Positions 26,332 through 35,577 of a DNA stretch of 64,000 nt are shown piece after piece. This DNA is from Psychroflexus curvus (GTDB lineage Bacteria; Bacteroidota; Bacteroidia; Flavobacteriales; Flavobacteriaceae). A program made the translations under genes and the position numbers. The notes under the pieces were generated by a model that saw nothing but the letters and a program-made list of their open reading frames with translations, was not told where the DNA came from and searched no databases. The DNA lies in NCBI RefSeq assembly GCF_020164585.1, contig NZ_JAIQZF010000002.1, positions 1 through 64,000 of the forward strand, written 5' to 3'. The first letter of the stretch is position 1. Each line of letters starts with the position of its first letter.

Positions 26332-27513
26332 ATGAAAACAATTAATGATTTCGACTTTAAAAATAAAAAGGCCTTAATACGAGTAGACTTTAATGTACCT
26401 ATCAATAAGGAATTTGAAGTAGCGGATAAGAGTAGAATTGAGGGTGCTAAACCAACGGTAATAAAAGTTCTAGAAGATGGTGGAAGCGCCATTTTAATGT
26501 CTCATTTGGGCAGACCTGAAGGCAAAGAAGAAAAATACTCCTTAAAACACGTCTTATCAGCGGTGTCTGATGTACTTGGTGTTAAAGTGAAATTTGTTGA
26601 AGATTGTATCGGTAAAAAAGCTGAAGAAGCTGCAGCAGATTTGAAACCTGGTGAAATCCTTTTGCTTGAAAATCTTAGATTTTATTCTGAAGAAAAGAAA
26701 GGAGATGAAGCATTTGCTGAGAAGCTTTCTAAATTAGGTGACATCTATGTGAATGATGCTTTTGGTACAGCACACAGAGCACATGCTTCTACAACAGTTG
26801 TAGCAAAATATTTTGAGGACAAAGCCATGGGAATTTTGCTTCAAAAAGAAATAGAAAGCTTGGATAAAGTATTGAATTCTTCAGAGAAACCAGTAACAGC
26901 TATACTTGGAGGAGCTAAAGTTTCTTCAAAAATTACGGTAATCGAAAATATTTTGCCAAAAGTAGATCACCTTATTGTCGGTGGTGGTATGGCATTTACT
27001 TTTATAAAAGCTCAGGGAGGAAAGATTGGAGAATCTCTTGTAGAAGATGATTTGCAGGATATGGCACTTGACATTTTAAAAAAAGCCAAAGAACAGAATG
27101 TTCAAATTCATTTACCGGTTGACAGTGTTGTAACTCAGGAATTTGACAACGATTCTGAAACCAAAATAGAAGATATCAAAAACATATCTGAAGGTTGGAT
27201 GGGATTAGATGCAGGCCCGCAGTCCAGAGAAAATTTTGCCAAGGTTATCAAGGAATCAAAAATCATTCTTTGGAATGGACCATTAGGTGTTTTCGAAATG
27301 GAGACATTTTCTAAAGGAACTGTTGCACTTGGAGAAGCTATCGCAAAAGCAACTGAAGAAGGAGCATTTTCTTTAGTAGGTGGTGGTGACAGTGTTTCGG
27401 CCGCAAAGAAATTCGGTTTTGATACCAAAGTTAGTTATGTATCCACTGGAGGTGGAGCGATGCTGGAAATGCTGGAAGGAAAAAGCCTTCCAGGTATTGA
27501 TGCTTTAAAATAA
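26332..27513 (+). CDS. pgk: Phosphoglycerate kinase
   Basis: A 393-residue glycolytic enzyme that converts 1,3-bisphosphoglycerate and ADP to 3-phosphoglycerate and ATP. KKALIRVDFNVP at residues 13-24 is the family signature; SHLGRPEG near 62, GTAHRAHAST near 145, the nucleotide-site GGAKVSSKI near 194 and the C-terminal GGGDSVSAAKKFG near 345 are all present. A GTG lies just before the ATG at 26332; I take the ATG. It is followed by a terminator, so it is probably expressed alone. Confidence 0.96.
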   Translation: MKTINDFDFKNKKALIRVDFNVPINKEFEVADKSRIEGAKPTVIKVLEDGGSAILMSHLGRPEGKEEKYSLKHVLSAVSDVLGVKVKFVEDCIGKKAEEAAADLKPGEILLLENLRFYSEEKKGDEAFAEKLSKLGDIYVNDAFGTAHRAHASTTVVAKYFEDKAMGILLQKEIESLDKVLNSSEKPVTAILGGAKVSSKITVIENILPKVDHLIVGGGMAFTFIKAQGGKIGESLVEDDLQDMALDILKKAKEQNVQIHLPVDSVVTQEFDNDSETKIEDIKNISEGWMGLDAGPQSRENFAKVIKESKIILWNGPLGVFEMETFSKGTVALGEAIAKATEEGAFSLVGGGDSVSAAKKFGFDTKVSYVSTGGGAMLEMLEGKSLPGIDALK

Positions 27514-27534
27514 AAACACAACTTTATTAATTTC

Positions 27535-27569
27535 AAAAGCAATACCTTTAGAAGAGGTATTGCTTTTTA
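27535..27569 (+). terminator. Intrinsic terminator after pgk
   Basis: AAAAGCAATACCT (27535-27547) pairs with AGGTATTGCTTTT (27555-27567), 7-nt loop, followed by T residues. Confidence 0.85.
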
Positions 27570-27579
27570 GTTTACACAA

Positions 27580-27936
27580 ATGAATTTAAAGTCGTTCACT
27601 TATCCTGAAAAGGAAAAATTGAAATCCAGAAAGCTTATTAAAAAGGTTTTTGAAAAAGGAAAAACTATAAAATCCTATCCTGTCCTAATTCGCTATATTG
27701 AACTTGATGATGAGAATAATAAGGTAGGTGTAAGTGTTTCTAAACGCAATTTCAAAAAGGCAGTAGATCGGATACGCATCAAAAGACAGTTACGGGAAGC
27801 TTATCGATTAAATAAAGAGGATTTAACAAATTCTGGAAGCAAATTTGCAATTATGATTCTTTTTATAGGTAAAAAGGAAATACCTTCTAAAAAACTTAAT
27901 AATAAAGTAAAAATGCTTTTAAAAGAAATCAGATGA
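27580..27936 (+). CDS. rnpA: Ribonuclease P protein component
   Basis: A 118-residue basic protein that binds the RNase P RNA and helps it remove 5' leaders from pre-tRNAs. VGVSVSKRNFKKAVDRIRIKR near residues 48-68 contains the RNR-type motif that defines the family. rpmH, its usual partner in many bacteria, is absent; instead it overlaps the CtpA-type protease by ATGA, the arrangement found in flavobacteria. The ATG at 27580 comes just after the pgk terminator. Confidence 0.93.
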   Translation: MNLKSFTYPEKEKLKSRKLIKKVFEKGKTIKSYPVLIRYIELDDENNKVGVSVSKRNFKKAVDRIRIKRQLREAYRLNKEDLTNSGSKFAIMILFIGKKEIPSKKLNNKVKMLLKEIR

Positions 27937-29555
27937 AGAAAACAAAACTGATAATCCTAACAATTCTTGTTGCTTTAACTAGCTATGGATTTACAACTTA
28001 CAAAAATGATTTTTTTGAGATCGCTAAGCAGATTGAAATCTTCACCAATCTTTATAAAGAAGTCAACATGAACTATGTGGATGAAGTGAATCCAGCAGAA
28101 CTCATGAACACAGCAATTGAAGCTATGTTGAATGATTTAGATCCCTACACGGTCTATTGGAATGAGCAACAAATTCAAAATGCCAGGATTCAAAACTCCG
28201 GAAGTTATACAGGTATTGGCGCAGAAATCATCACTACATCAGAATCGATTTTAATTAAGAATTTGGTGAAAGATTCACCTGCAGATAAAGCCGGCCTTAA
28301 GATTGGAGATGAGATTATACAAATAGGAAATATAGACGTCGGTGATTACAATGAAGATGCAGGCGAATTACTAAAAGGAGCACCAGATACTGAGGTTATT
28401 CTGAAATTAAGAAGGAATTCAGCAACTGTGACACTAACTCTCAAAAGAGGAATCGTTGAAGAAAAGGCAGTTCCGTATTTCAAACTTTTGGGGAAGAACA
28501 CAGGTTATATTGTACTTTCCAAATTTACTCGGTCGGCATCTTCAGAAGTGATTGAAGCTTTTCAGAAACTGAAAGAAGATGGAGCAACTCAAATTATCCT
28601 CGACTTAAGAAACAATCCAGGTGGATTACTGTCTGAAGCAGTAAACGTAAGTAATATTTTTATTGAAAAAGGGACAACAATTACGTTTACAAAATCAGCA
28701 ATAGAAAAGTATAATCAAACCTATGCCACTCAAAATAAAGCTTTAGACACTCAAATTGAGATTACGGTCTTGATTAACGAAAATTCTGCTTCGGCAAGTG
28801 AAATCGTATCGGGGAGTTTACAGGATTTGGATAGAGGTGTCGTCATAGGAAGCAGAAGTTTTGGAAAAGGTCTGGTACAACGTCCTAAAAAACTAAACTA
28901 TGGCACCCAGGCAAAAATCACCATATCCAGATACTATACACCTAGCGGTAGATGCATACAGGCATTAGATTATCTGGATGGAGAGAGTATTAGAAAAGAC
29001 AAAAGTGAATATGCGGAGTTTAAGACCAAAAATGGTAGAAGCGTTTATGATGGTGGAGGAATAAAGCCGGATATTGAAGTAGGTGTTGAAAAAGAAAGCA
29101 AATTGATAAAAGCATTAAAACAAGAAAATTTGATCTTTGATTTTGCTATCAATTATGTCAACCAAAATAAAGAGTTAAGCACTGAAAACTTCAAATTAGA
29201 AAAAAATACTATTGAAGATTTTAAAAATTATATCCATCAGAAAGGCTTTAAATTTGAATCGGAAACCGATAAAAAAATTGAAGAGTTAAAAGCGGTGGCA
29301 ACTTCAGAAGACTATCTTGGTAGCATGAAACCTTCAATAAACAACCTACAAAAAGAACTAGATAAAAAGAAAGAAAAAGCATTTGAAGAGGAAACAGAAA
29401 CTTTAAAAAAATTAATTACTGAGAACGTTTTAAGAAAGCTTGGATATGATGCTGCTGTTTATACATATTATACGAAAGAAGGTGAAGTCATTAAGCAAGC
29501 TATAGCCATTTTGAATAATGAAGCGGGCTACAGAAATATTTTGGGATATGAATAA
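27933..29555 (+). CDS. S41 family C-terminal processing peptidase (CtpA/Prc-like)
   Basis: A 540-residue protease with an N-terminal signal or anchor (KLIILTILVALTSYGFTTY, residues 5-23), so it acts in the periplasm. A PDZ domain lies near residues 90-170 (GIGAEI ... SPADKAGLKIGDEII), followed by the S41 catalytic domain. The nucleophile serine is in NENSASASEIVSG near 288, and the general-base lysine in SFGKGLVQ near 313. LDLRNNPGGLL is also typical. These enzymes trim or degrade proteins from the C-terminus. It is coupled to rnpA (4-bp overlap) and the following DksA-like gene (8-bp overlap). Confidence 0.93.
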   Translation: MKKTKLIILTILVALTSYGFTTYKNDFFEIAKQIEIFTNLYKEVNMNYVDEVNPAELMNTAIEAMLNDLDPYTVYWNEQQIQNARIQNSGSYTGIGAEIITTSESILIKNLVKDSPADKAGLKIGDEIIQIGNIDVGDYNEDAGELLKGAPDTEVILKLRRNSATVTLTLKRGIVEEKAVPYFKLLGKNTGYIVLSKFTRSASSEVIEAFQKLKEDGATQIILDLRNNPGGLLSEAVNVSNIFIEKGTTITFTKSAIEKYNQTYATQNKALDTQIEITVLINENSASASEIVSGSLQDLDRGVVIGSRSFGKGLVQRPKKLNYGTQAKITISRYYTPSGRCIQALDYLDGESIRKDKSEYAEFKTKNGRSVYDGGGIKPDIEVGVEKESKLIKALKQENLIFDFAINYVNQNKELSTENFKLEKNTIEDFKNYIHQKGFKFESETDKKIEELKAVATSEDYLGSMKPSINNLQKELDKKKEKAFEEETETLKKLITENVLRKLGYDAAVYTYYTKEGEVIKQAIAILNNEAGYRNILGYE

Positions 29556-29871
29556 GGAAGAACTTAAAGATCATATTAGCAAAGAGATTGAAAGACTCGA
29601 AAAACAAGTAGCACAGTACAAAGAGTTAACAAAACCCATTTCACCTGAAAATGCTATAGGAAGAGTTTCCAGGATGGATGCTATCAACAATAAGAGTGTG
29701 CTGGAAAATGCCTTAAGAAAAGCAGAAGAACGCCTTTATAAACTCAAAGAAATAACCGATAAAATAGATGGTGATAACTTCGGGATTTGTAGGAAGTGTC
29801 ATCAAAAAATTCCTCTGCAACGCGTCATGTTGAGACCTGAAAGCGGGCTTTGTGTAAGCTGTGCGAGCTAA
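29548..29871 (+). CDS. DksA/TraR-type C4 zinc-finger protein
   Basis: A 107-residue protein starting at ATG 29548, which overlaps the last codons of the protease gene. The first 70 residues are a coiled coil, and the C-terminus has the DksA/TraR zinc finger CRKCHQKIPLQRVMLRPES then CVSC (two CxxC pairs). Members bind in the RNA polymerase secondary channel and alter initiation with ppGpp; this one is shorter than classical DksA (about 150), so its effect on transcription is inferred. It ends convergent with the ElaA-type gene, overlapping by 4 bp. Confidence 0.85.
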   Translation: MNKEELKDHISKEIERLEKQVAQYKELTKPISPENAIGRVSRMDAINNKSVLENALRKAEERLYKLKEITDKIDGDNFGICRKCHQKIPLQRVMLRPESGLCVSCAS

Positions 29872-30314
29872 TGACTTTCTAATGTCATTCCAATATGAGG
29901 AATGCCGTCTTCCAGATAACCCTCTCCAGAAATGATAAAGCCATGACTTTCGTAAAATTTGATTAAATACTGTTGCGCAGAAATTTTAATTAAGGATTTT
30001 GGAAAAGTTTTGAGAGCAAATTCAATGCTGACTCTCATCAATTCATGACCTAATTTTTGACTTCTATGTGTTTCTTTTACAATAACTCTACCAATGCTAA
30101 GTTCGTCAAAATATGCACCTGGGGGTAAAATTCTAGTATAAGCAACTAGGGTTTTTTTAACATAAAATAAAACATGGTAAGCTTTATCATCATGACCATC
30201 GATATCCTGATACACGCAGTCTTGTTCTACAACAAAAACCTCTGACCTTAATTGCAGTATATCATATACTTGTTGGGTAGAAAGTTCAGAAAAAAGTAAA
30301 ATTTTTGGAGTCAT
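29868..30314 (-). CDS. ElaA-like GNAT N-acetyltransferase
   Basis: A 148-residue GNAT-fold protein of the ElaA subfamily. LRSEVFVVEQDCVYQDIDGHD near residues 22-42 and IGRVIVKETHRSQKLGHELM near 73-92 (acetyl-CoA loop Q/RxxGxG/H type) are typical. Its acceptor substrate is unknown. It is the last gene of the leftward run rpiB, CDF transporter, GNAT; its first base overlaps the transporter stop (TAATG-type junction). Confidence 0.85.
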   Translation of the reverse strand: MTPKILLFSELSTQQVYDILQLRSEVFVVEQDCVYQDIDGHDDKAYHVLFYVKKTLVAYTRILPPGAYFDELSIGRVIVKETHRSQKLGHELMRVSIEFALKTFPKSLIKISAQQYLIKFYESHGFIISGEGYLEDGIPHIGMTLESH

Positions 30315-31210
30315 TAGTCTTGTACTATAATGTTTTTATTATCAGATTTATCGAATTCTGGCTGAATTGTGATATGGTTAATTCCGTACTCACTAAGTAG
30401 TATTTTTTCAATTTGAACAAGGAGTTTATCAAATTTAGATAAGGTAATATCCTCTTCAAAATCAATTTCGGCTTCAAGGTGCAATTCATTCTCATTCAAT
30501 TGCCAAATATGAATATGATGCATGTTTTTAACAAGAGGAAGTGCATTAATTTTGGTAACGATATCTTCAATTTCAATATGAGTTGGTGTGTAAAGCATAA
30601 GTACTTTAAAAGAATTTTTGAAAAGATTGACACCAACAAAAATGAGGTAAACAGCGATTAAAAACGTTAATACACTATCTACCCAATATACCCCGTAAAA
30701 TTTCATGAGCAAACCACCGGCGAGTACAGCAACAGAGGCAAGCATATCTGTAAGTAAATGAAAATAAGCTGATGTTAAATTCATGTTTGTTTTTCGATCT
30801 TTCAGCAAGAGCAAAACACTTAAGCCATTACCTACAATAGCTAAAGCTGAAAGCCAGATTACCAAATCAGAATTTATAACTCTTGGGTTGAAAAAATGAA
30901 TAAAGGATTCCTTAATAAGGATAACAGCAATAATGATTAAGCTGGCAGAGTTAACAAAAGCAGCCATAATCTCGGCGCGTTTATAACCAAAGGTTTTATC
31001 GGAAGTCGCACTTTTAGCTGAGAATTTGGATGCTACATAACTAATAATGAGAGAAACAACATCGGTGAAATTGTGAAGTGCATCCGAAAGTAAAGCAAGG
31101 CTGCCACTAAGAAATCCGCCAACAACTTGTGAGACAGTAATTACAATGTTGAGAATAATAGAAAAAAGTAAATTTTTCTGCGAATTAGGATGGGAATGTG
31201 TGTGGCTCAA
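30314..31210 (-). CDS. Cation diffusion facilitator (CDF) family metal efflux transporter
   Basis: A 298-residue CDF transporter that exports divalent metals such as zinc in exchange for protons. It opens with a His-rich MSHTHSHP. Six membrane helices occupy residues about 14-195, with the metal site SDALHNFTDVVSL near 38 (helix II) and HLLTDMLAS near 151 (helix V, HxxxD). The cytoplasmic C-terminal domain (residues 205-290) has MHHIHIWQLNENELHLEAEI, the regulatory metal-binding region. Zinc is the usual substrate of this subgroup, but specificity is not proven. It follows rpiB by 6 bp. Confidence 0.92.
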   Translation of the reverse strand: MSHTHSHPNSQKNLLFSIILNIVITVSQVVGGFLSGSLALLSDALHNFTDVVSLIISYVASKFSAKSATSDKTFGYKRAEIMAAFVNSASLIIIAVILIKESFIHFFNPRVINSDLVIWLSALAIVGNGLSVLLLLKDRKTNMNLTSAYFHLLTDMLASVAVLAGGLLMKFYGVYWVDSVLTFLIAVYLIFVGVNLFKNSFKVLMLYTPTHIEIEDIVTKINALPLVKNMHHIHIWQLNENELHLEAEIDFEEDITLSKFDKLLVQIEKILLSEYGINHITIQPEFDKSDNKNIIVQD

Positions 31211-31216
31211 AATAAA

Positions 31217-31648
31217 TTATTGACAAGAAATTTTATTAACCCTTCTTTCATGACGACCGCCTTCAAAAGGCGTATCCAAAAAAACTTTTACAAAATCCAG
31301 AGCATCTTCAATAGAAACAAATCTTGCTGGTATACTTAATATATTTGCGTTATTATGTTGTTTGGCTAAAGCGACTAATTCAGTATTCCAGCACAAAGCC
31401 GATCTTACACCCTGATGCTTATTTGCTGTCATATTTGCTCCATTGCCACTTCCACATATAATAATACCAAGGTCCGAATTTCCGTTTTCTATATCCTCTG
31501 CTACGGGATGAACAAAATCCGGATAATCTACACTTTCGTCAGAATCTGTTCCATGATTGATTACATCAAAAGATTGAGATAATAAATAATTTTGAATTGC
31601 ATTTTTGAAAGTAGTCCCGGCGTGATCGTTACCAATAGATATTGTCAT
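31217..31648 (-). CDS. rpiB: Ribose-5-phosphate isomerase B
   Basis: A 143-residue RpiB/LacA-family isomerase that interconverts ribose-5-phosphate and ribulose-5-phosphate in the pentose phosphate pathway. IGNDHAGTTFK at residues 5-15, the active-site cysteine in IIICGSGNGANMTANK near 64-79, and HNNANIL near 98 are conserved. It is first of a three-gene leftward operon. Its start faces the origin-like region, with a -7 element at 31675-31682. Confidence 0.93.
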   Translation of the reverse strand: MTISIGNDHAGTTFKNAIQNYLLSQSFDVINHGTDSDESVDYPDFVHPVAEDIENGNSDLGIIICGSGNGANMTANKHQGVRSALCWNTELVALAKQHNNANILSIPARFVSIEDALDFVKVFLDTPFEGGRHERRVNKISCQ

Positions 31649-31659
31649 GAGTGTTGTTT

Positions 31660-32480
31660 TATAAATGAAGAATACAAAGTTAAGGTTAAATTCATTAATT
31701 ATAAATTAAGGAGAGTTTTTATAGTTTTTACATTGATTTTCAATACTTTAAAAGAAAGCTATAAATCACAATTAACAAATGTGGATAACTTTCAAATAAG
31801 GGCGGTTTTTCAAGCTTCAATTTTGAAAAACTTGTGGATAACTTAAGTAAAAAAAGAGCTTTAAATGTTTTGTTTATTTAACTTAAAATGGGGGTAGATA
31901 AAAAACTGAATAGACCAAATTTTTAAGGACCAAATTTCGAAAAACTTTTGCGTTCACTTTTAGAAGTTTTCCACAAGGAAATGGAAAAAAGTTATTCAAA
32001 GATAGGTGTTAAAACTCAAATCAGAATTGTGTATAACTTTTTAAAACTAGCATGAAAATCAAAGTTTTAAATCAAAACTATAAACTCATAAAATGTGTAT
32101 AAACTAAGTTATTGAAGAATCAAAATGAAAATAAGGAAAGTTTTCCAGTTATACACGAGCAATAGTAATCATCATATTTAATTTTAAAATTTATAAAAAA
32201 AGAATAATAGTATTATAGATTGTGGATAAGTGGAAAACGAAGAAAATTAAAATCAGGTTTTCAATGAACGATTTTATCTCAAACATGGAATTAAATTATG
32301 GAAATAAAAAAATAAATCTAAAAAATGAATAGATTTTAGATAGATGTAATACAGTATTTGAAGCTGATAAATTTATAACTTGAAGTATTTCTTAAGCTGA
32401 TTATAAAAGCCTTTACCACTATTCTAAAAATAAAAATATAGATTTAAATCAACTGCGTATTTTATATACTTAATTATTGA
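31660..32480. other. Candidate chromosome replication origin (oriC): AT-rich DnaA-box cluster
   Basis: An 820-bp gene-free, very AT-rich stretch. Exact DnaA boxes (TTATCCACA, minus orientation) lie at 31780-31788, 31833-31841 and 32221-32229. TTATACACA boxes (minus) lie at 32028-32036 and 32094-32102. Near matches on plus are TTTTCCACA at 31967-31975 and TTATACACG at 32149-32157. Between 32158 and 32220 and after 32230 the sequence is almost only A and T, suitable as an unwinding element. dnaA is not in the window, which is normal for Bacteroidetes. Two parS sites 8-10 kb away support the call. Confidence 0.82.
31675..31682 (-). promoter_or_regulatory. -7 promoter element for rpiB
   Basis: Minus-strand TAACTTTG, 26 bp upstream of the rpiB ATG, at the edge of the DnaA-box region. 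Confidence 0.5.
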
Positions 32481-32482
32481 GT

Positions 32483-32722
32483 TTAAACGATATGAAGATG
32501 ATTTTGATAATTATAGTCTTCTAATATAGCTTTAGCTTCTTTTAGATCTCCTGGATGTACTTTCAAAAAAATTCCTCCTAAAGCATTGGAATAAAACGGA
32601 ATAACTCCTATAACGGTTTCGTTTTGAAAGAAAAAGCGAATATTTTCTTTTTCAAGTAGAAGCTTTAGTACAGTATATTCGTGTGGATAGGTAAATACTG
32701 CCAGCTTGATAAAGTCATTCAT
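32483..32722 (-). CDS. DUF2007-type small protein
   Basis: A 79-residue protein resembling the DUF2007 (putative signal-transducing protein) family: it opens with VFTYPHEYTVLKLLLEKENI and ends with HPGDLKEAKAILEDYNY. The ferredoxin-like fold with a final Ala/Glu helix fits that family, often found next to zinc-ribbon or regulatory segments. Function is not known. It borders the origin-like region on its right side and reads towards it. Confidence 0.7.
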   Translation of the reverse strand: MNDFIKLAVFTYPHEYTVLKLLLEKENIRFFFQNETVIGVIPFYSNALGGIFLKVHPGDLKEAKAILEDYNYQNHLHIV

Positions 32723-32799
32723 TTTTTAAATTAAAAGTAAGAAATATAATCAGCTTATTTATAAGTTTATAGCAGATTTAATCTTTCTTAAGGCAAAGT

Positions 32800-32946
32800 T
32801 CAAAACTTCACCAAAGGTTGATGAAAACTGGATTCAACTAATGAAAATTCATGATTTAAAAAAAAGCGTATATACAGGTAAATACCTAAAAATCCTACCA
32901 AGAAGATTAGTATGAAAAAAGTATATATTCTGGCAGGTTTGAACAT
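32800..32946 (-). CDS. Small single-pass membrane protein, unknown
   Basis: A 48-residue frame on the minus strand from ATG 32944-32946 to TGA 32800-32802. It begins MFKPARIY, has one clear transmembrane helix (TFFILIFLVGFLGIYLYI) and a short polar tail with LVESSFHQP. A TAnnTTTG element (TAATTTTG on minus, 32965-32972) lies 18 bp upstream of the ATG, which favours a real gene. It precedes the DUF2007 gene by 77 bp on the same strand. No family is recognised. Confidence 0.5.
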   Translation of the reverse strand: MFKPARIYTFFILIFLVGFLGIYLYIRFFLNHEFSLVESSFHQPLVKF

Positions 32947-33135
32947 TTATTTAAAAGTATAGTACAAAATTATAAAAATATTAACAATAATTATTAAGTT
33001 AAAGCTAATTAATTGAAAGTTTAACATCATCTAATTGTTAAATCAATCAAACAAAGGACTTAACAAAGATTTAGTTTACCAACTTCGCATTCCAATTATA
33101 ATATATTACATTTAGCCAAGATTATTTAACAACTT

Positions 33136-35358
33136 ATGAGTAAAAAGAAAAAAGGGAAAAAACCTTTCCAGGCCCCAGACAATCAGGATGGAGGCTTATC
33201 AAAAAAAATTATAGACATATTCAAAAAACAATCAGACAAGAGTTTTGATTACAAATATGTCTTAGACAAATTAAAAATAGAAGATACCAAAACCAGAAAT
33301 AAAGTTATTCGTCTTTTGGGACAATTGACAGCTAAAGGTCAATTGAAACATGTAGCAGATAAGAAATTTCAATTTGACGCTGAAGAAGATTTCCATACGG
33401 GAATAATAGATATGACCTCACGTGGAGATGCTTATGTCATTGTAGAAGACATGGAGCAGGATATTTATATTTCCAATAAAAATCTTAACCATGCACTAGA
33501 CGGTGACGAAGTGAAAGTTTACGTCTTCAAAAAACGTGAACGCTCTAAGTCTGAAGGTGAAGTCATTTCTATACTTACAAGAAATAAAACAGATTTTGTA
33601 GGGGTTCTACACAAGCAAGAGAAATTTGGCTTTGTTGTCGTTGCCAGTTCAAAAATGTATACCGATATCTTTGTTCCTAATGATAAAATGAACGATGCAA
33701 AGGATGGATTGCTGGTAAAAGTTAGACTTCTGCAATGGAAAGATAAAGACGACTCCCCAAAAGGAGAAATAACTGAAGTTCTTGGGGTTCCAGGCGAACA
33801 TGAGACTGAAATGCATGCTATTTTAGCGGGCTATGGATTACCTGAACAATTTCCACCAGAAGTGGAGGAATTTGCAAATGGTATTGATACCAAAATTCAC
33901 CCTTCAGAAGTAAAAAAACGAAGAGATCTTAGAGATACCTTGACATTTACGATAGATCCGGCAGATGCCAAGGATTTTGATGATGCTTTGAGCTTCAAAA
34001 AAATGGATAATGGCAATTTTGAAATTGGAATACATATTGCCGATGTAGCGCATTACGTTCAGCCAGGTACTATTTTGGATGAAGAAGCTTACAACCGAGC
34101 AACCTCTATTTATCTGGTAGATCGTGTGGTACCTATGTTACCAGAAATTCTATCAAACGGAGCCTGTTCACTTCGACCAAATGAAGAAAAATATACCTTT
34201 TCCGCTTTGTTTGAAGTAACTAAAGAAGGTAAAGTAAAAAGTGAATGGTTTGGAAGAACAGTCACTTATTCCGATGCCCGTTTTGCTTATGAAGAAGCTC
34301 AGTACATTATCGATTCAGAAGACAAACACATTCCTGCAGAAGTTTCTTTGTCTAAAAAAGACTACGATGTTCAACCTGAAATCGTGGAAGCTGTGACGAC
34401 TTTAAATAGTTTAGCTAAAACTATGCGTAAAAAACGCATGCAACAAGGTGCTATTTCATTTGATAAAGTGGAAGTTAAATTCCATCTTGATGAAGACAAT
34501 AACCCACAAGGTGTGTATGTCAAAACCAGTCAGGATGCCAATAAATTGATTGAGGAGTTTATGCTTCTGGCCAATAGAAAAGTATCTGAGTTTATAGGTA
34601 AAAAGAAACCTAAAAAAACCTTTGTGTATCGTTGTCACGATGAACCTAAAGAAGATAGACTGGAAGCTTTAAATACTGTGGTATCTAAATTTGGTTATAA
34701 TCTTAATTTTCAAAATAGAAAAGACGTTGCCAGAACACTTAATACCCTTTTGGAAGATGTGAAAGGTAAAAAGGAACAAAATCTTGTCGATACCTTAACG
34801 ATTAGGACAATGAGTAAGGCTTATTATTCTACAGAAAATATTGGTCATTACGGTCTGGCATTCGACTATTACTCGCATTTCACATCGCCTATCAGGCGTT
34901 ATCCAGATGTCATGGCACATCGTTTATTGCAACGCTATCTTGACCAGGAACCCAGCGCCAGTGAGACGGAATATGAAGAAAAATGCAAGCATTCCAGCGA
35001 AATGGAAAAATTGGCCACCAATGCGGAGCGGGATTCTATCAAGTACATGCAGGTGAAATACATTCAAGACCAAGAAGAAACCGAATTCAAAGGTGTTATT
35101 TCTGGAGTGACCGACTTTGGTATTTTTATAGAAATTATAGAAAACAAATGCGAAGGTATGGTAAGGTTAAAAGATATTTCTGACGATCACTACGATTTCA
35201 ATGAAGAACATTACGCCATCATAGGCCGCAAAACCAAGAAGATGTATCAGCTTGGAGATGAAGTTTATGTGAGAGTGAAAAAAGCCGATTTAGTGAAAAG
35301 AACCATCGATTTTGAATTGCTAGGCTCTGTTGAAGAAGTAGCTATAGAAAGCGAATAA
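33136..35358 (+). CDS. rnr: Ribonuclease R (3'-5' exoribonuclease)
   Basis: A 740-residue RNase II/R-family enzyme that degrades structured RNA from the 3' end. Order of domains: N-terminal winged-helix-like region (FDYKYVLDKLKIED), two cold-shock domains around residues 85-230, the RNB catalytic domain with ITIDPADAKDFDDALS near 271-286 (the aspartates that bind magnesium), and a C-terminal S1 domain (EFKGVISGVTDFGIFIEI) near 650-670. The length fits RNase R. It is followed by a perfect 20-bp-stem terminator and stands alone, on the right flank of the origin-like region. Confidence 0.95.
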   Translation: MSKKKKGKKPFQAPDNQDGGLSKKIIDIFKKQSDKSFDYKYVLDKLKIEDTKTRNKVIRLLGQLTAKGQLKHVADKKFQFDAEEDFHTGIIDMTSRGDAYVIVEDMEQDIYISNKNLNHALDGDEVKVYVFKKRERSKSEGEVISILTRNKTDFVGVLHKQEKFGFVVVASSKMYTDIFVPNDKMNDAKDGLLVKVRLLQWKDKDDSPKGEITEVLGVPGEHETEMHAILAGYGLPEQFPPEVEEFANGIDTKIHPSEVKKRRDLRDTLTFTIDPADAKDFDDALSFKKMDNGNFEIGIHIADVAHYVQPGTILDEEAYNRATSIYLVDRVVPMLPEILSNGACSLRPNEEKYTFSALFEVTKEGKVKSEWFGRTVTYSDARFAYEEAQYIIDSEDKHIPAEVSLSKKDYDVQPEIVEAVTTLNSLAKTMRKKRMQQGAISFDKVEVKFHLDEDNNPQGVYVKTSQDANKLIEEFMLLANRKVSEFIGKKKPKKTFVYRCHDEPKEDRLEALNTVVSKFGYNLNFQNRKDVARTLNTLLEDVKGKKEQNLVDTLTIRTMSKAYYSTENIGHYGLAFDYYSHFTSPIRRYPDVMAHRLLQRYLDQEPSASETEYEEKCKHSSEMEKLATNAERDSIKYMQVKYIQDQEETEFKGVISGVTDFGIFIEIIENKCEGMVRLKDISDDHYDFNEEHYAIIGRKTKKMYQLGDEVYVRVKKADLVKRTIDFELLGSVEEVAIESE

Positions 35359-35394
35359 ATTTAATAAATAGGATTTTAAAAGATCCAGGTTTAT

Positions 35395-35442
35395 AAAAAG
35401 GCTATTTAATGAAGTTTAGACTTCATTAAATAGCCTTTTTTA
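35395..35442. terminator. Intrinsic terminator after rnr
   Basis: A perfect 20-bp stem, 35395-35414 with 35421-35440 (arms begin AAAAAGGCTATTTAATGAAG), 6-nt loop, followed by T residues. Confidence 0.92.
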
Positions 35443-35577
35443 AGCTTCAGTATTCAATAAATGGGTATTTATGGATTATGAGGAGTTAAAATTGAAATAT
35501 TTAATGAATATAGCTATACCATTACTTACGAATAAATTCGTGGGATTAGACATAATTTTTAACCCTGGCACTAAACA

